This document shows, one piece after another, positions 50,423 through 59,622 of a stretch of DNA of 64,000 bases. The number at the start of each line of letters is the position of its first letter. Within the stretch, counting starts at the first letter, position 1. The notes under the pieces were generated by a model. The model saw nothing but the letters and a program-made list of their open reading frames with translations, ran no database searches and had not been told where the DNA came from. Origin of the DNA: Candidatus Poribacteria bacterium (GTDB lineage Bacteria > Poribacteria > WGA-4E > WGA-3G). The stretch lies in assembly GCA_026702755.1 (NCBI GenBank), contig JAPPBX010000112.1, forward strand, positions 99,210 through 163,209, in the 5' to 3' direction. The translations under genes were made by a program, and so were the position numbers.

Positions 50423-51931
50423 CTACTTCTCCTCCTCTTTCGGCAAGAACTTGATACGGGGCGGAGTCTTCAATGCAGTTGTCATAATTTGGATGCGCTC
50501 CGCGAATTCCGATTCGGTCTCAATGCCGTTAATACCGCCACCCCAGATAGCAAGCGTGCGATAGTTGAGTCTACCTTCCGCGTCAGGCGTTAGAACAACC
50601 GGCAAAAGTGGTTTCTCCGAGGCGTTGAGATCAGTCGGCGTGTCTATATCCTGTGCATTGCTGCTGGGAGGTAAAATGAATGCAACGCCGAGTGTGTCTA
50701 TGCCGCTTGGATCGGTGCCCCAGCTCCATATCCAACCCTGTTCTTTGTCTTCACTATAAGCACCTTTCAGATTTGGGATACCTGTGACAACTGCATAAGC
50801 CGGTGATAGGTTTCCGTCGATATGGATATGATGCTCAATCCCCGCGTGTTCTCCGTAGATGAAAGTGGTTGACGTGAGTTTGCCTGCTGTATCTCCGAGT
50901 TCACCTTCCGGCAAAATCCTTTGGACGATAGAACGAATGGCACCGTCGGCGAGAATCCGGACGTAGTCCCCCTCAGTAGGAAGCGGGATCATCTCCCCTT
51001 TTTCTCGGTGCCACAGCGCGATGCCGCCACACCCTATTAGACCTTCCGATTGCGTTAGTGCGACCATCTCCAGTGTTTCAGGGTTGAGGAGTGCATTCAG
51101 TGATAAACCGATTGATTCAGTGACGTTCAACTGACCTTCTGTCTCAGTTTCCTGACCGAGATCCGTTTCGTTGTTGTGTGATTTTCGGACAAAGTAGTTC
51201 TCTTGATTCTCAAGATCTCGGATTATCCACTGTTGCTCCGGTTTCTCTATCTCGATTCTAACCTGTTGGGAGAGGGTAACACCGTGGGTCTCGAAATGTT
51301 GTCTGAGTTCCGGTGAAAGCGGTTGATCATAATTTAATTCGTGTTGAAACATTACATCCACACTGAAAAGTTTCCTTCGTTTTTTGCCGTAGGTGACGTA
51401 ATTCCAATTCGGTTTCAGTAGGTATGCAATCAAATTCGATTCTATTGCTGCTACGGCACTCAATTCAGGAAGGATGGCGGCGCGCGTCTGCTTATTGATA
51501 TCAAGCGTTAGCGTCGCCTTGACATTTGGATCGTAAAGGATTGATATTTCTTTTGTCTCTCCTGCTTCAAAGTCTAACAGGAAGCAGAGTTGATCGCGTT
51601 CACCGTCATAGTCCAAATCATCTGCTTGTGCTGGAATCATCACTTCGCGCGGGGCTTCTCCGGTAGCGACGGAGTAGGCTTTAAACGTGAAGTCGGGATT
51701 CACTTGTCGGAGTTGCGCTCCGGTCAACACAATCGGTACTTTTTTCCGTGCGATGGGTAATGTATTTTGGATGGAAAGACGGATTTTGCTAATCTTCTGC
51801 TGACCCCCTGGCATCGTACAAGCGCAGAGTGTCAGGAGTGTGCCTAAAATAAACGATAAACAGATTGTTGTGAGTAGGGGCTGGGTCACCCAGCCTCTAC
51901 AAATGTTGTTTCGTGTGTGTATGGTTTTCAC
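50423..51931 (-). CDS. DUF4861-like lipoprotein
   Basis: 502 residues from GTG 51931 (AAGGA 7 nt upstream); the longer frame from 52021 would overlap the previous gene by 80 nt. N-terminal segment: residues 11-20 are encoded by a 27-nt palindrome, then a hydrophobic core (22-37) and a lipobox LCAC with Cys38. The mature protein starts with an immunoglobulin-like beta region (RLSIQNTLPIARKKVPIVLT) and continues as a large beta-rich domain that I tentatively match to DUF4861, with EHHIHIDG and GWIWSWGTDPSG. Function unknown, perhaps glycan-related. Fifth gene of the operon 56014-50423. Confidence 0.6.
   Translation of the reverse strand: MKTIHTRNNICRGWVTQPLLTTICLSFILGTLLTLCACTMPGGQQKISKIRLSIQNTLPIARKKVPIVLTGAQLRQVNPDFTFKAYSVATGEAPREVMIPAQADDLDYDGERDQLCFLLDFEAGETKEISILYDPNVKATLTLDINKQTRAAILPELSAVAAIESNLIAYLLKPNWNYVTYGKKRRKLFSVDVMFQHELNYDQPLSPELRQHFETHGVTLSQQVRIEIEKPEQQWIIRDLENQENYFVRKSHNNETDLGQETETEGQLNVTESIGLSLNALLNPETLEMVALTQSEGLIGCGGIALWHREKGEMIPLPTEGDYVRILADGAIRSIVQRILPEGELGDTAGKLTSTTFIYGEHAGIEHHIHIDGNLSPAYAVVTGIPNLKGAYSEDKEQGWIWSWGTDPSGIDTLGVAFILPPSSNAQDIDTPTDLNASEKPLLPVVLTPDAEGRLNYRTLAIWGGGINGIETESEFAERIQIMTTALKTPPRIKFLPKEEEK
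51874..51900. repeat. 27-nt GTAGGGG palindrome, copy in signal-peptide region
   Basis: Arms GTAGGGGCTGGGT and ACCCAGCCTCTAC with one central base; 12 of 13 paired. It lies in-frame in the start of the lipoprotein gene, upstream of the hydrophobic core. Confidence 0.75.
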
Positions 51932-51941
51932 TTTGTTTTCC

Positions 51942-53093
51942 TTATAGATCTGGTAGTACTTCAAGCAGGCGTTCGACCTCAGATGTCGTATTGTAAAAAT
52001 GGGGTGAGACTCTGATACCACTGCCCCGCTCTGCTGTAATTATATTTTCGGCGTGAAGCATTTCATAGATTTCAGCAGGTGTATGCTGCGCACTTTCAAA
52101 GATAACAATCCCGGCTCGCTCCAAGTCCTTTTTCGGTGTAATAACTCGATACCCCCTCGCCTCCAATCCAGCGATTAAACCAACCGTGAGTTCCAGAATG
52201 TGCGTTTCAATTGTGGGGATGCCGATGTCAAGCAGTAAGTCGATCGCTGCGTTAAGTCCATAAAGTCCAACGCTGTTGTAAGACCCCTCTTCAAAACGGG
52301 TTGCGTCCGGTTTTTGCGTCAAATCGTAATCAAGGAAATCGCGCGGATTTACAACACTTGCCCAACCGATATTGGTGTTGATGAGTTGCTCCCGTTTTTC
52401 GTCGGCGCAGTAGAATATCGCTGCTCCTTCCGGTGCCAGCAACCATTTATGCCCGTCTGCGGCGAGAATATCAACGTTGCAGGATTTTACGTCTACTTCA
52501 ATCGCCCCGAGGCTCTGAATAGCATCAACAATGAACCAAATATTGTGTTCCCGGCACAGTTCGCCGAGTGCCTGAATATCGTTTCGGAAGCCGGAAGCGA
52601 ACTCCACGTGGCTGATTGTCAAAGCACGTGTATGTGTGTCGATAACGGCAGCAATATCTTCAATAGAAATACGACCATCTCGTTCCGGGACCATACGTGT
52701 TTGGACCCCATAACGTTCCTTTAAACTCCACCACGGGTAGACATTGGCGGGGAACTCAACCGCTGTCGTGACGACGTTATCCCCTTCCTGCCAATCTATA
52801 CCGTTCGCCGCGATGAGAATACCTTGCGTCGTATTCTTCATGAATGCGATTTCTGTGGGGTCGGCGTTGATGAGTTGTGCTGCCGCGCCGCGGCACACCT
52901 CAGCAGTCTCTGCCCAATCCTCGGTGTTCACGGCACCGTTCACAGTCGCATCTTCTATGAATCCTGCCATCGCCTCTCGGACCCGACGTGATAACGGAGC
53001 GACACCGGCGTGATTCATATAGATATAGGTTTCGGTCACCGGAAATTCACTACGCCAGTCCTGACGTAGTTTGCCATCAGAAGCATTGTTCAC
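51942..53093 (-). CDS. class V PLP-dependent aminotransferase
   Basis: 383 residues from GTG 53093 (AAGGA 7 nt upstream, TAG/GTG overlap with the glycosyltransferase gene). PLP fold type I: MNHAGVAPLSRRVREAMAGF, ISHVEFASGFRNDIQALGELC, WFIVDAIQSLGAIEVD (Asp under the pyridine ring) and the Schiff-base Lys in AADGHKWLLAPEG. Groups with cysteine-desulfurase/isopenicillin-N-epimerase-like members. The substrate could be an amino sugar or amino acid; not determined. Part of the surface-sugar gene run. Confidence 0.85.
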   Translation of the reverse strand: MNNASDGKLRQDWRSEFPVTETYIYMNHAGVAPLSRRVREAMAGFIEDATVNGAVNTEDWAETAEVCRGAAAQLINADPTEIAFMKNTTQGILIAANGIDWQEGDNVVTTAVEFPANVYPWWSLKERYGVQTRMVPERDGRISIEDIAAVIDTHTRALTISHVEFASGFRNDIQALGELCREHNIWFIVDAIQSLGAIEVDVKSCNVDILAADGHKWLLAPEGAAIFYCADEKREQLINTNIGWASVVNPRDFLDYDLTQKPDATRFEEGSYNSVGLYGLNAAIDLLLDIGIPTIETHILELTVGLIAGLEARGYRVITPKKDLERAGIVIFESAQHTPAEIYEMLHAENIITAERGSGIRVSPHFYNTTSEVERLLEVLPDL

Positions 53094-54352
53094 TACATGT
53101 TTCCTTGTCTGTTACTATTCAGGAGCGTTTCAACCGTGTAATCTTTCACCTGTTTTGCGTTCGCAAACGTGATGAGTTCACCGAACAATCCGAAGCAGAA
53201 CACCAGAATGCCAATTGTGATGAAGATAGCGCTCAAGTCCAGTGCCGCAACGTTCCACACTTTGAACAGAAGCGTACGAATGGGCGCGATTGGAAGAATT
53301 CCACCGATTATAAACAACGCCACGCCAATGGGTCCAAAGAACCGAATAGGTCTCCGCTTACATTGAAAGATAAAGAAACGTGCAAGTGCTCCTAACGTCG
53401 GTGTTTCCTGTTGTACGGACGAGGTCACCTCGCCCCTACGGATTTTATCCTCTGTTATCCACCCAAGGATTAGCAGAACTATTGCTAAACTGAGACAGCT
53501 CAGTGCTGCGATGCTCGCATCTCCGAACAAAACACGCCCTAAAACAAAGAAAGGGAGGCTTAGGAATGCAGCGGTGCGAAACGCTCTCTGCTCAGGTCTG
53601 AAAAGGATTTTTGACAACCGTTTCCACAGCGAAATTTTTTGGGATGTAGGACGCTGTGCGAAGACGGAAATAATGAATTTGAATGCTATAATGTCCAACA
53701 TCACACGCCAGACTCTGCCGAGTCCGTACTTACTTTGTCCGAAACGCCGTGGGTGATGTGTGACGACAATTTCAGCGATCCGCGCCCCTACTACCGTGGA
53801 CATCGCCGGAATAAATCGGTGCATCTCTCCATAGAGCGATACCTGCTTGACAACTGATGCGCGGTATGCCTTAAGTGAACAACCATTGTCATGGATAGGG
53901 ACACCAGTTACCTTGCCAATTATCCAATTTGCAACGACAGACGGGACACGCCGTGTCAAGAATTTATCCTGTCGATCTTTCCGCCAGCCGCACACCAGAT
54001 CGTAGCCTTCATCCAGTTTTTGAAGCAGCTTCGGAATGTCCGTCGGATCGTTTTGCAAATCGCCGTCCATACTGATAATCCGTTGTCCCCGTGCGTATTC
54101 AAATCCTGCCGCCATCGCAGCTGTTTGTCCAGCGTTCTCTCGGAATCGAATGACCACCAACTGCGATTTTTCTTTGCTCAACTCAGCAAGTACCGCGAAA
54201 GTTTTATCGCCGCTCCCATCGTCTACGAACAACACCTCATAAGTCTCACCAATTGCCTCACATACTGCTTGAATCTTTTCAAACAGCGGGCGAACATTCT
54301 CCTCTTCGTTGTAAACCGGGACTACGATAGATAACGTCGGTTTTTCGTCCAT
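53093..54352 (-). CDS. family 2 glycosyltransferase with C-terminal membrane helices
   Basis: 419 residues. GT-A domain at the N-terminus (SIVVPVYNEEEN, VLFVDDGSGDKT, MDGDLQNDPTDIP with the DxD), of the DPM1/undecaprenyl-phosphate sugar type, followed by four hydrophobic segments (about 263-300 and 340-395). Probably moves a sugar to a polyprenyl carrier at the inner membrane. Residues about 305-314 (RRGEVTSSVQ) are encoded by a 27-nt palindrome read in-frame (53413-53439), apparently an insertion in a loop between helices. The ATG has no Shine-Dalgarno; the leader has a 7-mer-like ACAACTATT. Confidence 0.85.
   Translation of the reverse strand: MDEKPTLSIVVPVYNEEENVRPLFEKIQAVCEAIGETYEVLFVDDGSGDKTFAVLAELSKEKSQLVVIRFRENAGQTAAMAAGFEYARGQRIISMDGDLQNDPTDIPKLLQKLDEGYDLVCGWRKDRQDKFLTRRVPSVVANWIIGKVTGVPIHDNGCSLKAYRASVVKQVSLYGEMHRFIPAMSTVVGARIAEIVVTHHPRRFGQSKYGLGRVWRVMLDIIAFKFIISVFAQRPTSQKISLWKRLSKILFRPEQRAFRTAAFLSLPFFVLGRVLFGDASIAALSCLSLAIVLLILGWITEDKIRRGEVTSSVQQETPTLGALARFFIFQCKRRPIRFFGPIGVALFIIGGILPIAPIRTLLFKVWNVAALDLSAIFITIGILVFCFGLFGELITFANAKQVKDYTVETLLNSNRQGNM
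53413..53439. repeat. 27-nt GTAGGGG palindrome inside a glycosyltransferase gene
   Basis: Arms GTACGGACGAGGT and ACCTCGCCCCTAC with one central base. Length 27 keeps the reading frame (nine codons). Confidence 0.8.
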
Positions 54353-54370
54353 TTTAATAGTTGTCGGTTC

Positions 54371-55096
54371 TTACTGCCAATCCGGGGAGTTCAACAGAAT
54401 CTGATGTGCTTCGGTGAGTGAATCGAAGGTGCCAGCATCAACCCATTTGCCTTGCACAAAAGTGTATTCAAGTTCAGCACGACGGATATAGGCGTTATTG
54501 ACAGCCGTTATCTCATATTCCCCACGGGCTGAAGGTTCAATAGTGCGGATGATGTCAAACACGGACGCGTCGTAGAAATAGACACCTACTACCGCGTAAT
54601 CACTCTCGGGGTGTATCGGCTTTTCCTCAATCGCGACGATATGATTCCCGTCCAAAGTCGCGACACCATAACGCTCCGGGTCATCTACCTGTTTGAGCAT
54701 CACGCGTGCGCCAGTTTGTTGCGTGCGAAAATCGGAAACTGCTTGGTGGATGGGTGCCTCAAAAATATTATCGCCGAGCAAGACGACAATTTTGCCACCG
54801 GTGGCAAACCCTTCCGCCAACGCCAGCGCGTGTGCGATCCCTTTCGCCTCCTCTTGCACCCGATAGGTAAATTCACATCCGAAGTCTTTACCACTTCCTA
54901 ATACATTCACAAAGTCTCCAACGTATTGCGGGTTGGTTACGATAAGAATATCAGTAACACCTGCCGTCGTGAGTTGCTTGACGCTGTGAAAAATCATCGG
55001 TTCGTTACCGACCGGGAGTAGGTGCTTACTTGTAACTTTGGTGAGCGGATGCAAACGGGTACCGAGTCCACCTGCGAGGATTACACCTTTGAGCAT
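54371..55096 (-). CDS. nucleotidyltransferase, RmlA-like (glucose-1-phosphate thymidylyltransferase)
   Basis: 241 residues. The NTP-transferase signature GVILAGGLGTRLHPLT and the KHLLPVGNEPM motif at the N-terminus, plus LLGDNIFE (metal Asp), YGVATLDG and EEKPIHPES, identify an RmlA-type sugar-1-phosphate nucleotidyltransferase making a dTDP- or UDP-sugar. The C-terminal end is shorter than classic RmlA (about 290), as in the short RmlA-like group. The start is 3 nt after the stop of the upstream dehydrogenase; it feeds the glycosyltransferase next to it. Confidence 0.85.
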   Translation of the reverse strand: MLKGVILAGGLGTRLHPLTKVTSKHLLPVGNEPMIFHSVKQLTTAGVTDILIVTNPQYVGDFVNVLGSGKDFGCEFTYRVQEEAKGIAHALALAEGFATGGKIVVLLGDNIFEAPIHQAVSDFRTQQTGARVMLKQVDDPERYGVATLDGNHIVAIEEKPIHPESDYAVVGVYFYDASVFDIIRTIEPSARGEYEITAVNNAYIRRAELEYTFVQGKWVDAGTFDSLTEAHQILLNSPDWQ

Positions 55097-55099
55097 AGC

Positions 55100-56014
55100 T
55101 TAGCTATTTTCTCCTCGTCCGGGGAAGGTGAGTTCAGCAACACCGGACTTATCCAAATCGCCCAATCCGAGTTCAATCATCCGGTCGTACTGTGCCTTCG
55201 TTGCCTGCGCGAGTGGAAGCGAAATACCAGCATCGTCTGCCAAATCGAGGGCGATGCCCGAATCTTTCGAGGCATGAGCAGATGAGAAATAGCATTCATG
55301 ATCGCGTGCTTCCATATCTTCGCCATCGGTTTCCAAGACGCGGGAGTTTGCGCCTGTTTGTGCGAAAACCTCCTGTAGCATCGCCAGATCCAATCCGAGT
55401 GCGGCACCCAAACCTAACCCTTCGGCAAGTCCTGCCGTATTGATGTTCATTACCATGTTGACGAGTGCTTTCACCTGTGCTGCCTGACCGGATTCACCGA
55501 TGTAACGAAGGGAAATGCTCATTGAATCCAGAATTGCGCGTGATTTGTCGAATGTTTCCTTTTTACCGCCGCACATGAGGTAGAGCGTGCCTTCCCGCGC
55601 TTGTGTAATGCTGCTCGCCATGCACCCTTCAAGACTCTCTGCTCCGTGCTTTGCGGCGAGTTGTTCGATGTCCACGTGGACCTGCGGGCTGATTGTTGCA
55701 CAGTTGATAAAAACTTTGCCGGAGGCACCTTGAAGTAGGCTATCCGCCGCATCGTCCGAGAAAATCTTTCGCATCGCCGCGTCATCCGTGACAACAGTGA
55801 TGATATAGTCTGCGAGTGCTGTGACCTTCGCGAGTTCCTCCGCTGCCGCTGCTCCAATTTCTGTTGCGAGTTCTTGCGCGCGTTCGCTTGCGACATCGTA
55901 TACAACGGTCACATCAAATCCTTCGTCATTGAGATGTCGAGCGATGTTCGCTCCCATTCTCCCTACCCCTACAACACCAATTTTGTAATCAGCCCTATTT
56001 TGTGAATCTGCCAT
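55100..56014 (-). CDS. 3-hydroxyisobutyrate dehydrogenase-like NAD(P)-dependent oxidoreductase
   Basis: 304 residues from ATG 56014 (AAGGAG 6 nt upstream; longer frame ends in a non-conserved tail). Rossmann motif GVVGVGRMGANIARHL at the start and an acidic VVYDV give the cofactor site; KVFINCATISP, GCMASSITQAREGTLYLM and the catalytic-Lys region QVKALVNMVMNINTAGLAEG are typical of the beta-hydroxyacid dehydrogenase family. Substrate not evident. First gene of the run leading to RmlA, glycosyltransferase, aminotransferase and lipoprotein. Confidence 0.85.
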   Translation of the reverse strand: MADSQNRADYKIGVVGVGRMGANIARHLNDEGFDVTVVYDVASERAQELATEIGAAAAEELAKVTALADYIITVVTDDAAMRKIFSDDAADSLLQGASGKVFINCATISPQVHVDIEQLAAKHGAESLEGCMASSITQAREGTLYLMCGGKKETFDKSRAILDSMSISLRYIGESGQAAQVKALVNMVMNINTAGLAEGLGLGAALGLDLAMLQEVFAQTGANSRVLETDGEDMEARDHECYFSSAHASKDSGIALDLADDAGISLPLAQATKAQYDRMIELGLGDLDKSGVAELTFPGRGENS

Positions 56015-56643
56015 GCTTGTCTCCTTACTGTTGTGAACCTTCACACTGCACATTTATATTACTGAATGAGTTATCTGGCGATTGGAATGCCAACCGCTTT
56101 ACGTAAGTTCCATTTTTACATATTTGCAGATGTTTGTCAAGTGTTTCGTTCCCTTTGGGTGTGTAAATATTTTGGCAGCGATTCGTCCGTTGATGCGGCT
56201 TATCAAATATATCAAAGCCTCTCGGATCGGGAGAAGAGTTTTCTGCTCCTACAAAGAATTTTACAACCGCCTCTCAGACCGCATGGTGACCGATTTGTCT
56301 GCCAATTTTGAGATAATCAAAATTCTTCTCCTTTCTTCTCCTAAACCGTTGTTTCTGTGCCGGGTTGGTTGCTGAAAAGCATCCTCAAGGAAGATAGAGA
56401 TATTGCCTATGAAGACTTTTCTGAGCGTCTCGCAGGGGGGTTGTGCGCCCCCTTCTTTGTCCTTTTTTGAAGTTTTCAGCGTTTTCATTTTTTACCTCTT
56501 TATATGTTCTGAAGTGTTGGGCATAACGGCTATGGAAATTTATAGTGGATCTTAGCACTAATGAGACACACCAAACGGGTGGGGTTAGGGAACCGCACCA
56601 TAGGTGTCAATTTAGTCAAATTCAATCCGTCCAGACCAGTACC

Positions 56644-56887
56644 GTAGGTTGGGTTGAGCGGAACTGAGAAAATGATACCAACACCCCAAGCATATTTTAC
56701 GACTCTACATCGTCCTATCAATCAAGAAGATAGCAAAACCCAACGCTAACCTACCGACATGGTTGTAGCGTTTGACCTAAAGAACGTTGGGTTTCGCTGG
56801 GTTTCTCTATGCATAAGCGGGTATATCAGGTAGGATGTCCTTTGAGATATCTACCTTTAATTTTCAACACCGCTCAACCCAACCTAC
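56644..56887. repeat. nested inverted-repeat element, copy 2
   Basis: Outer arms GTAGGTTGGGTTGAGCGG (56644-56661) and its exact inverse (56870-56887), inner arms AAACCCAACG (56736-56745) and CGTTGGGTTT (56785-56794). Same plan and nearly the same size as 533-779, but the spacer sequences differ. Confidence 0.85.
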
Positions 56888-57028
56888 AGAACTGAGACCA
56901 TTTTCTTTATAAAATTGACACCTATAGGTATATTATAGCATATATATCAACATTTGTAAAGTTAAATCAAATTTAGTTATTAAGTTTTGAATGTTAAAAT
57001 ATTTACACACCCAAAATTTAAAAAAGTG

Positions 57029-57056
57029 TTGACATTTTTTGCAAATTTGTTATAAT
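57029..57056 (+). promoter_or_regulatory. promoter for TPR lipoprotein gene
   Basis: TTGACA (57029-57034), 16 nt, TATAAT (57051-57056). The leader of about 95 nt holds the tandem repeat TCTTCAGAACGAT at 57056-57068 and 57070-57082, then AAGGAGG. Confidence 0.75.
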
Positions 57057-57159
57057 CTTCAGAACGATATCTTCAGAACGATGAACGGAAGCCGGTTAGT
57101 TAACCTTTTCTGGCTGAAAATATACCGGCAGATTTCTATTTTCCTAAGGAGGACTCACA

Positions 57160-58560
57160 ATGAACCGTTTTACATACGACTTCGGTCTTCGAATAGATCG
57201 AGCTCATCTTCTCATCCTTGCCTTCGCGTTTCTCGCAGTGACGATTCTCGGTTGCGGGGGAGGCGGCATTAGTATCGTTCCTCTCGGTGCGAAGCTTCAG
57301 AACGCTGACACCGCGTTTGACCAAGCAGAAACAGTTGAAGTGCGCGACGATGACCCAGAAAAGATGGAGAAGAATCGCCAGAGGCAGCAGGAACTTTATG
57401 ATAGAGCGATGTCACTCTATTTAGAGGTCATCGAACGCGACACAAAAGGAAAATGGGCACAGCGTGCACATTTCCAGATCGCTAAAATCTACAAGCGTCG
57501 CTACGACTGGGATAAGGCAACTGAGCATTATCAAGCTATTGTGGCGTTGGATCCCACTGGGTATTACGCAAACGAAGCAAAAAGCGGAACGGCGAACATT
57601 CGGAAGAACCGTGAGATCATTAAGGCAAAGCGGGCTGAATACCAAAACTATAAAGCTATTTACGATAATTCGCCGACAGAGGAGACCTTTAATATTGCTG
57701 CAGAGGCACTCTACGAGGTCGCACGCGCTTATGAAAGTTTGGAGAATTATACCGAAGCCATCCGCAATTACGAGCGAATGGTAGAGGAGTTTCCTGCGCA
57801 TTCCAAAGCATCGCAGGCACAATTCCAGGTTGGCAACGTCTATTTTTACACGCTTTATGACTATCTCGGTGGATGGCCCGCTTATCTTGCAGTCACTGAG
57901 AAGTTTGAAGATTCTTACGAAGCATCCCAAGCAGGGACGCTCCTTAAGCAGACAGCGGATATTCTCCAAGAAATTAACGAACTGAAGGACGAAATTGATA
58001 AGTATCGCAATAAGAAAGCGGTCCAATACCAAAAGACTGGACGGAAAATTACCCCTGCTGATATGTGGGTGATGGGATACGGCGATCAAGTCGTTCAGAA
58101 TTTCCAACAAATTGCGGGGAACTGGGAAAAACTTCGCAACTACCCGCGTGCTATTAATGCCTACAAGACATTGGCGAGAGACCTATCGCATAAGAAATTT
58201 GCTGCGGCAGACGCACTCTATCGTACCGGGACCCTCTACCAGCAGAATGGTGAGTACGAACGGGCAATTGCGGCGTATGACAATCTGTTTGAACTCGCGC
58301 CGGAGTCTACGTGGCGGAACGAAGCCGTTTATCAACAAGCGGTTTGCTACCGTTCTATCCGTGAATTTGGTGCCGCTTATGAAGCCTTCAAAGCCTATAT
58401 GAGCATTACGAAGGGAGATGTACCCTACCTTCGTGAAGCGGAGCAGATTGTACGCCAATATGAACTTGACCAAGACGAAGATGGATACAAGTTCTACGAG
58501 GAGCAAGAAGCGGGAACATCCGACCAGGATGCAAGCTCTCATCCCGGGATGGGTAGCTAA
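57160..58560 (+). CDS. TPR-repeat outer-membrane lipoprotein (BamD/YbgF-like)
   Basis: 466 residues with AAGGAGG before the ATG. Lipobox TILGC gives modified Cys32, followed by GGGG and a mature region that is almost entirely TPR-type helical pairs (about 80-440), e.g. WAQRAHFQIAKIYKRRYDWDKA, LYEVARAYESLENYTEAIRNY and TLYQQNGEYERAIAAYDNLF. Resembles BamD or tol-pal YbgF in layout, but the family is not fixed. The highly charged helix ELKDEIDKYRNKKAVQ near 275 may be a coiled coil. A role in envelope assembly is inference; monocistronic. Confidence 0.8.
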   Translation: MNRFTYDFGLRIDRAHLLILAFAFLAVTILGCGGGGISIVPLGAKLQNADTAFDQAETVEVRDDDPEKMEKNRQRQQELYDRAMSLYLEVIERDTKGKWAQRAHFQIAKIYKRRYDWDKATEHYQAIVALDPTGYYANEAKSGTANIRKNREIIKAKRAEYQNYKAIYDNSPTEETFNIAAEALYEVARAYESLENYTEAIRNYERMVEEFPAHSKASQAQFQVGNVYFYTLYDYLGGWPAYLAVTEKFEDSYEASQAGTLLKQTADILQEINELKDEIDKYRNKKAVQYQKTGRKITPADMWVMGYGDQVVQNFQQIAGNWEKLRNYPRAINAYKTLARDLSHKKFAAADALYRTGTLYQQNGEYERAIAAYDNLFELAPESTWRNEAVYQQAVCYRSIREFGAAYEAFKAYMSITKGDVPYLREAEQIVRQYELDQDEDGYKFYEEQEAGTSDQDASSHPGMGS

Positions 58561-58636
58561 TCCCAATTTTAGGGAAACCACCTTCCCACACCTCGGTTTC
58601 CCTATGCTGCTTTAGCAAAAAATGTGAGTCGTATGT

Positions 58637-58712
58637 TGTAGGGCGAGACTTCCCGGTTTCGTCATCGTTCGTGGACACACGAAGATGAACGCCGTGGGAA
58701 CTCGCCTCTACA
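58637..58712. repeat. extended GTAGGGCGAG palindrome
   Basis: TGTAGGGCGAG (58637-58647) and CTCGCCTCTACA (58701-58712) as outer arms, with an imperfect inner hairpin between. In the 224-bp gap between convergent genes. Confidence 0.55.
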
Positions 58713-58784
58713 AACACAACTCAGCATCACATTTTTAAAGGCTTGTTTGAAGCCTGTCCCCCACAGAGGCGTGCGGACAGCGCA

Positions 58785-59606
58785 TTAGATGAACAGATGA
58801 ACGCGGGAACGTTCCTCCGGTGGTAAGTAGTTGAAAACTTTTTGCCGGATAAGCTCCGGCGTGTAGCGGCGCGAGAAGTGCGTTAGGACAATATGCTCAC
58901 TCTCAATATCGGCTAACATAGCAGGTAACATCTCAAGATGTATATGCATCGTCTTTTTCGCACGTACCCGATGCTCCGGTAGAATAAACGTGCATTCGCA
59001 AATTAGGACTTTGCACTGTTTGAGTAACGGATGCGCATCAATCGGGATGTTTCGCGTATCTCCTAAGTAGGCGATTAAGGGCAACTGCACCTCTTTTGTT
59101 ACTTCTACCCCTGACTGTCTCAGTTCCGCGATGTCGCGCCCCGACAAGTGTTGGAATTCCGGTTTGAGTTTCTTGCGAACCTCACAAATCAGATAAGAGA
59201 CCGCAGGTACACTGTGGTTGCCGGGCAAAATGTGCGCGACTAAGTTCTGCCGAAACGGAATCGCATCGCCTGCCCGAACAGGCGTGATTTGATATGCCCA
59301 GCTTCTCCCCGTGTCCAACGCCGAGATTCTATCGAGAATGTGCATCAATTGTTTAGAGCCGCTCCACGGGACGTAAATATTCCCCGGTGGTATCCCCGAA
59401 AGCCAGCGTTGACTGATATAAATGGGCAACCCAAAATAGTGATCTAAGTGGAAGTGGGAAATAAAGACGTTGCCGATGCCGATAAAATTCATCGGACATC
59501 TGCCTAAATCGAAAACAAGGTCTAGCTCTTTCACGCGAACATAAGTCGCGACAGCGGAGCTGGATTTTCCCTCAAGTGTTAAATTATCACAGTGCAGTAG
59601 TGCCAT
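58785..59606 (-). CDS. ribonuclease Z-like metallo-beta-lactamase fold protein
   Basis: 273 residues. The zinc-binding HxHxDH is in ISHFHLDHYFG (about 50-57), later ligands in GNHSVPAVSY, LGDTRN (Asp) and VLTHFSRRY (His). The order and the GDTR motif match tRNase Z, which trims the 3' trailer of pre-tRNAs, but the RNA-binding exosite arm looks short, so a related MBL hydrolase cannot be excluded. No Shine-Dalgarno is visible; an inverted repeat (59623-59664) lies 17 nt upstream of the start. Confidence 0.8.
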   Translation of the reverse strand: MALLHCDNLTLEGKSSSAVATYVRVKELDLVFDLGRCPMNFIGIGNVFISHFHLDHYFGLPIYISQRWLSGIPPGNIYVPWSGSKQLMHILDRISALDTGRSWAYQITPVRAGDAIPFRQNLVAHILPGNHSVPAVSYLICEVRKKLKPEFQHLSGRDIAELRQSGVEVTKEVQLPLIAYLGDTRNIPIDAHPLLKQCKVLICECTFILPEHRVRAKKTMHIHLEMLPAMLADIESEHIVLTHFSRRYTPELIRQKVFNYLPPEERSRVHLFI

Positions 59607-59622
59607 ATTGAATAGTTTTAAT

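Larger units (their letters stand above)
56015..57159. other. 1145-bp gene-poor region
   Basis: No credible gene. A minus-strand frame 56261-56488 with AGAGG before its ATG encodes 75 residues without recognisable features. A GGGGG/CCCCC hairpin (56435-56451) followed by a T-rich tract resembles a + strand terminator without an upstream gene. It also holds the second nested repeat (56644-56887), the promoter 57029-57056, and a 13-bp tandem repeat after it. Confidence 0.5.

Noticed and set aside
56261..56488. Small minus-strand ORF (75 residues) with AGAGG before ATG
   Set aside because: No recognisable domain, no promoter seen; kept only as a remark in the intergenic entry.
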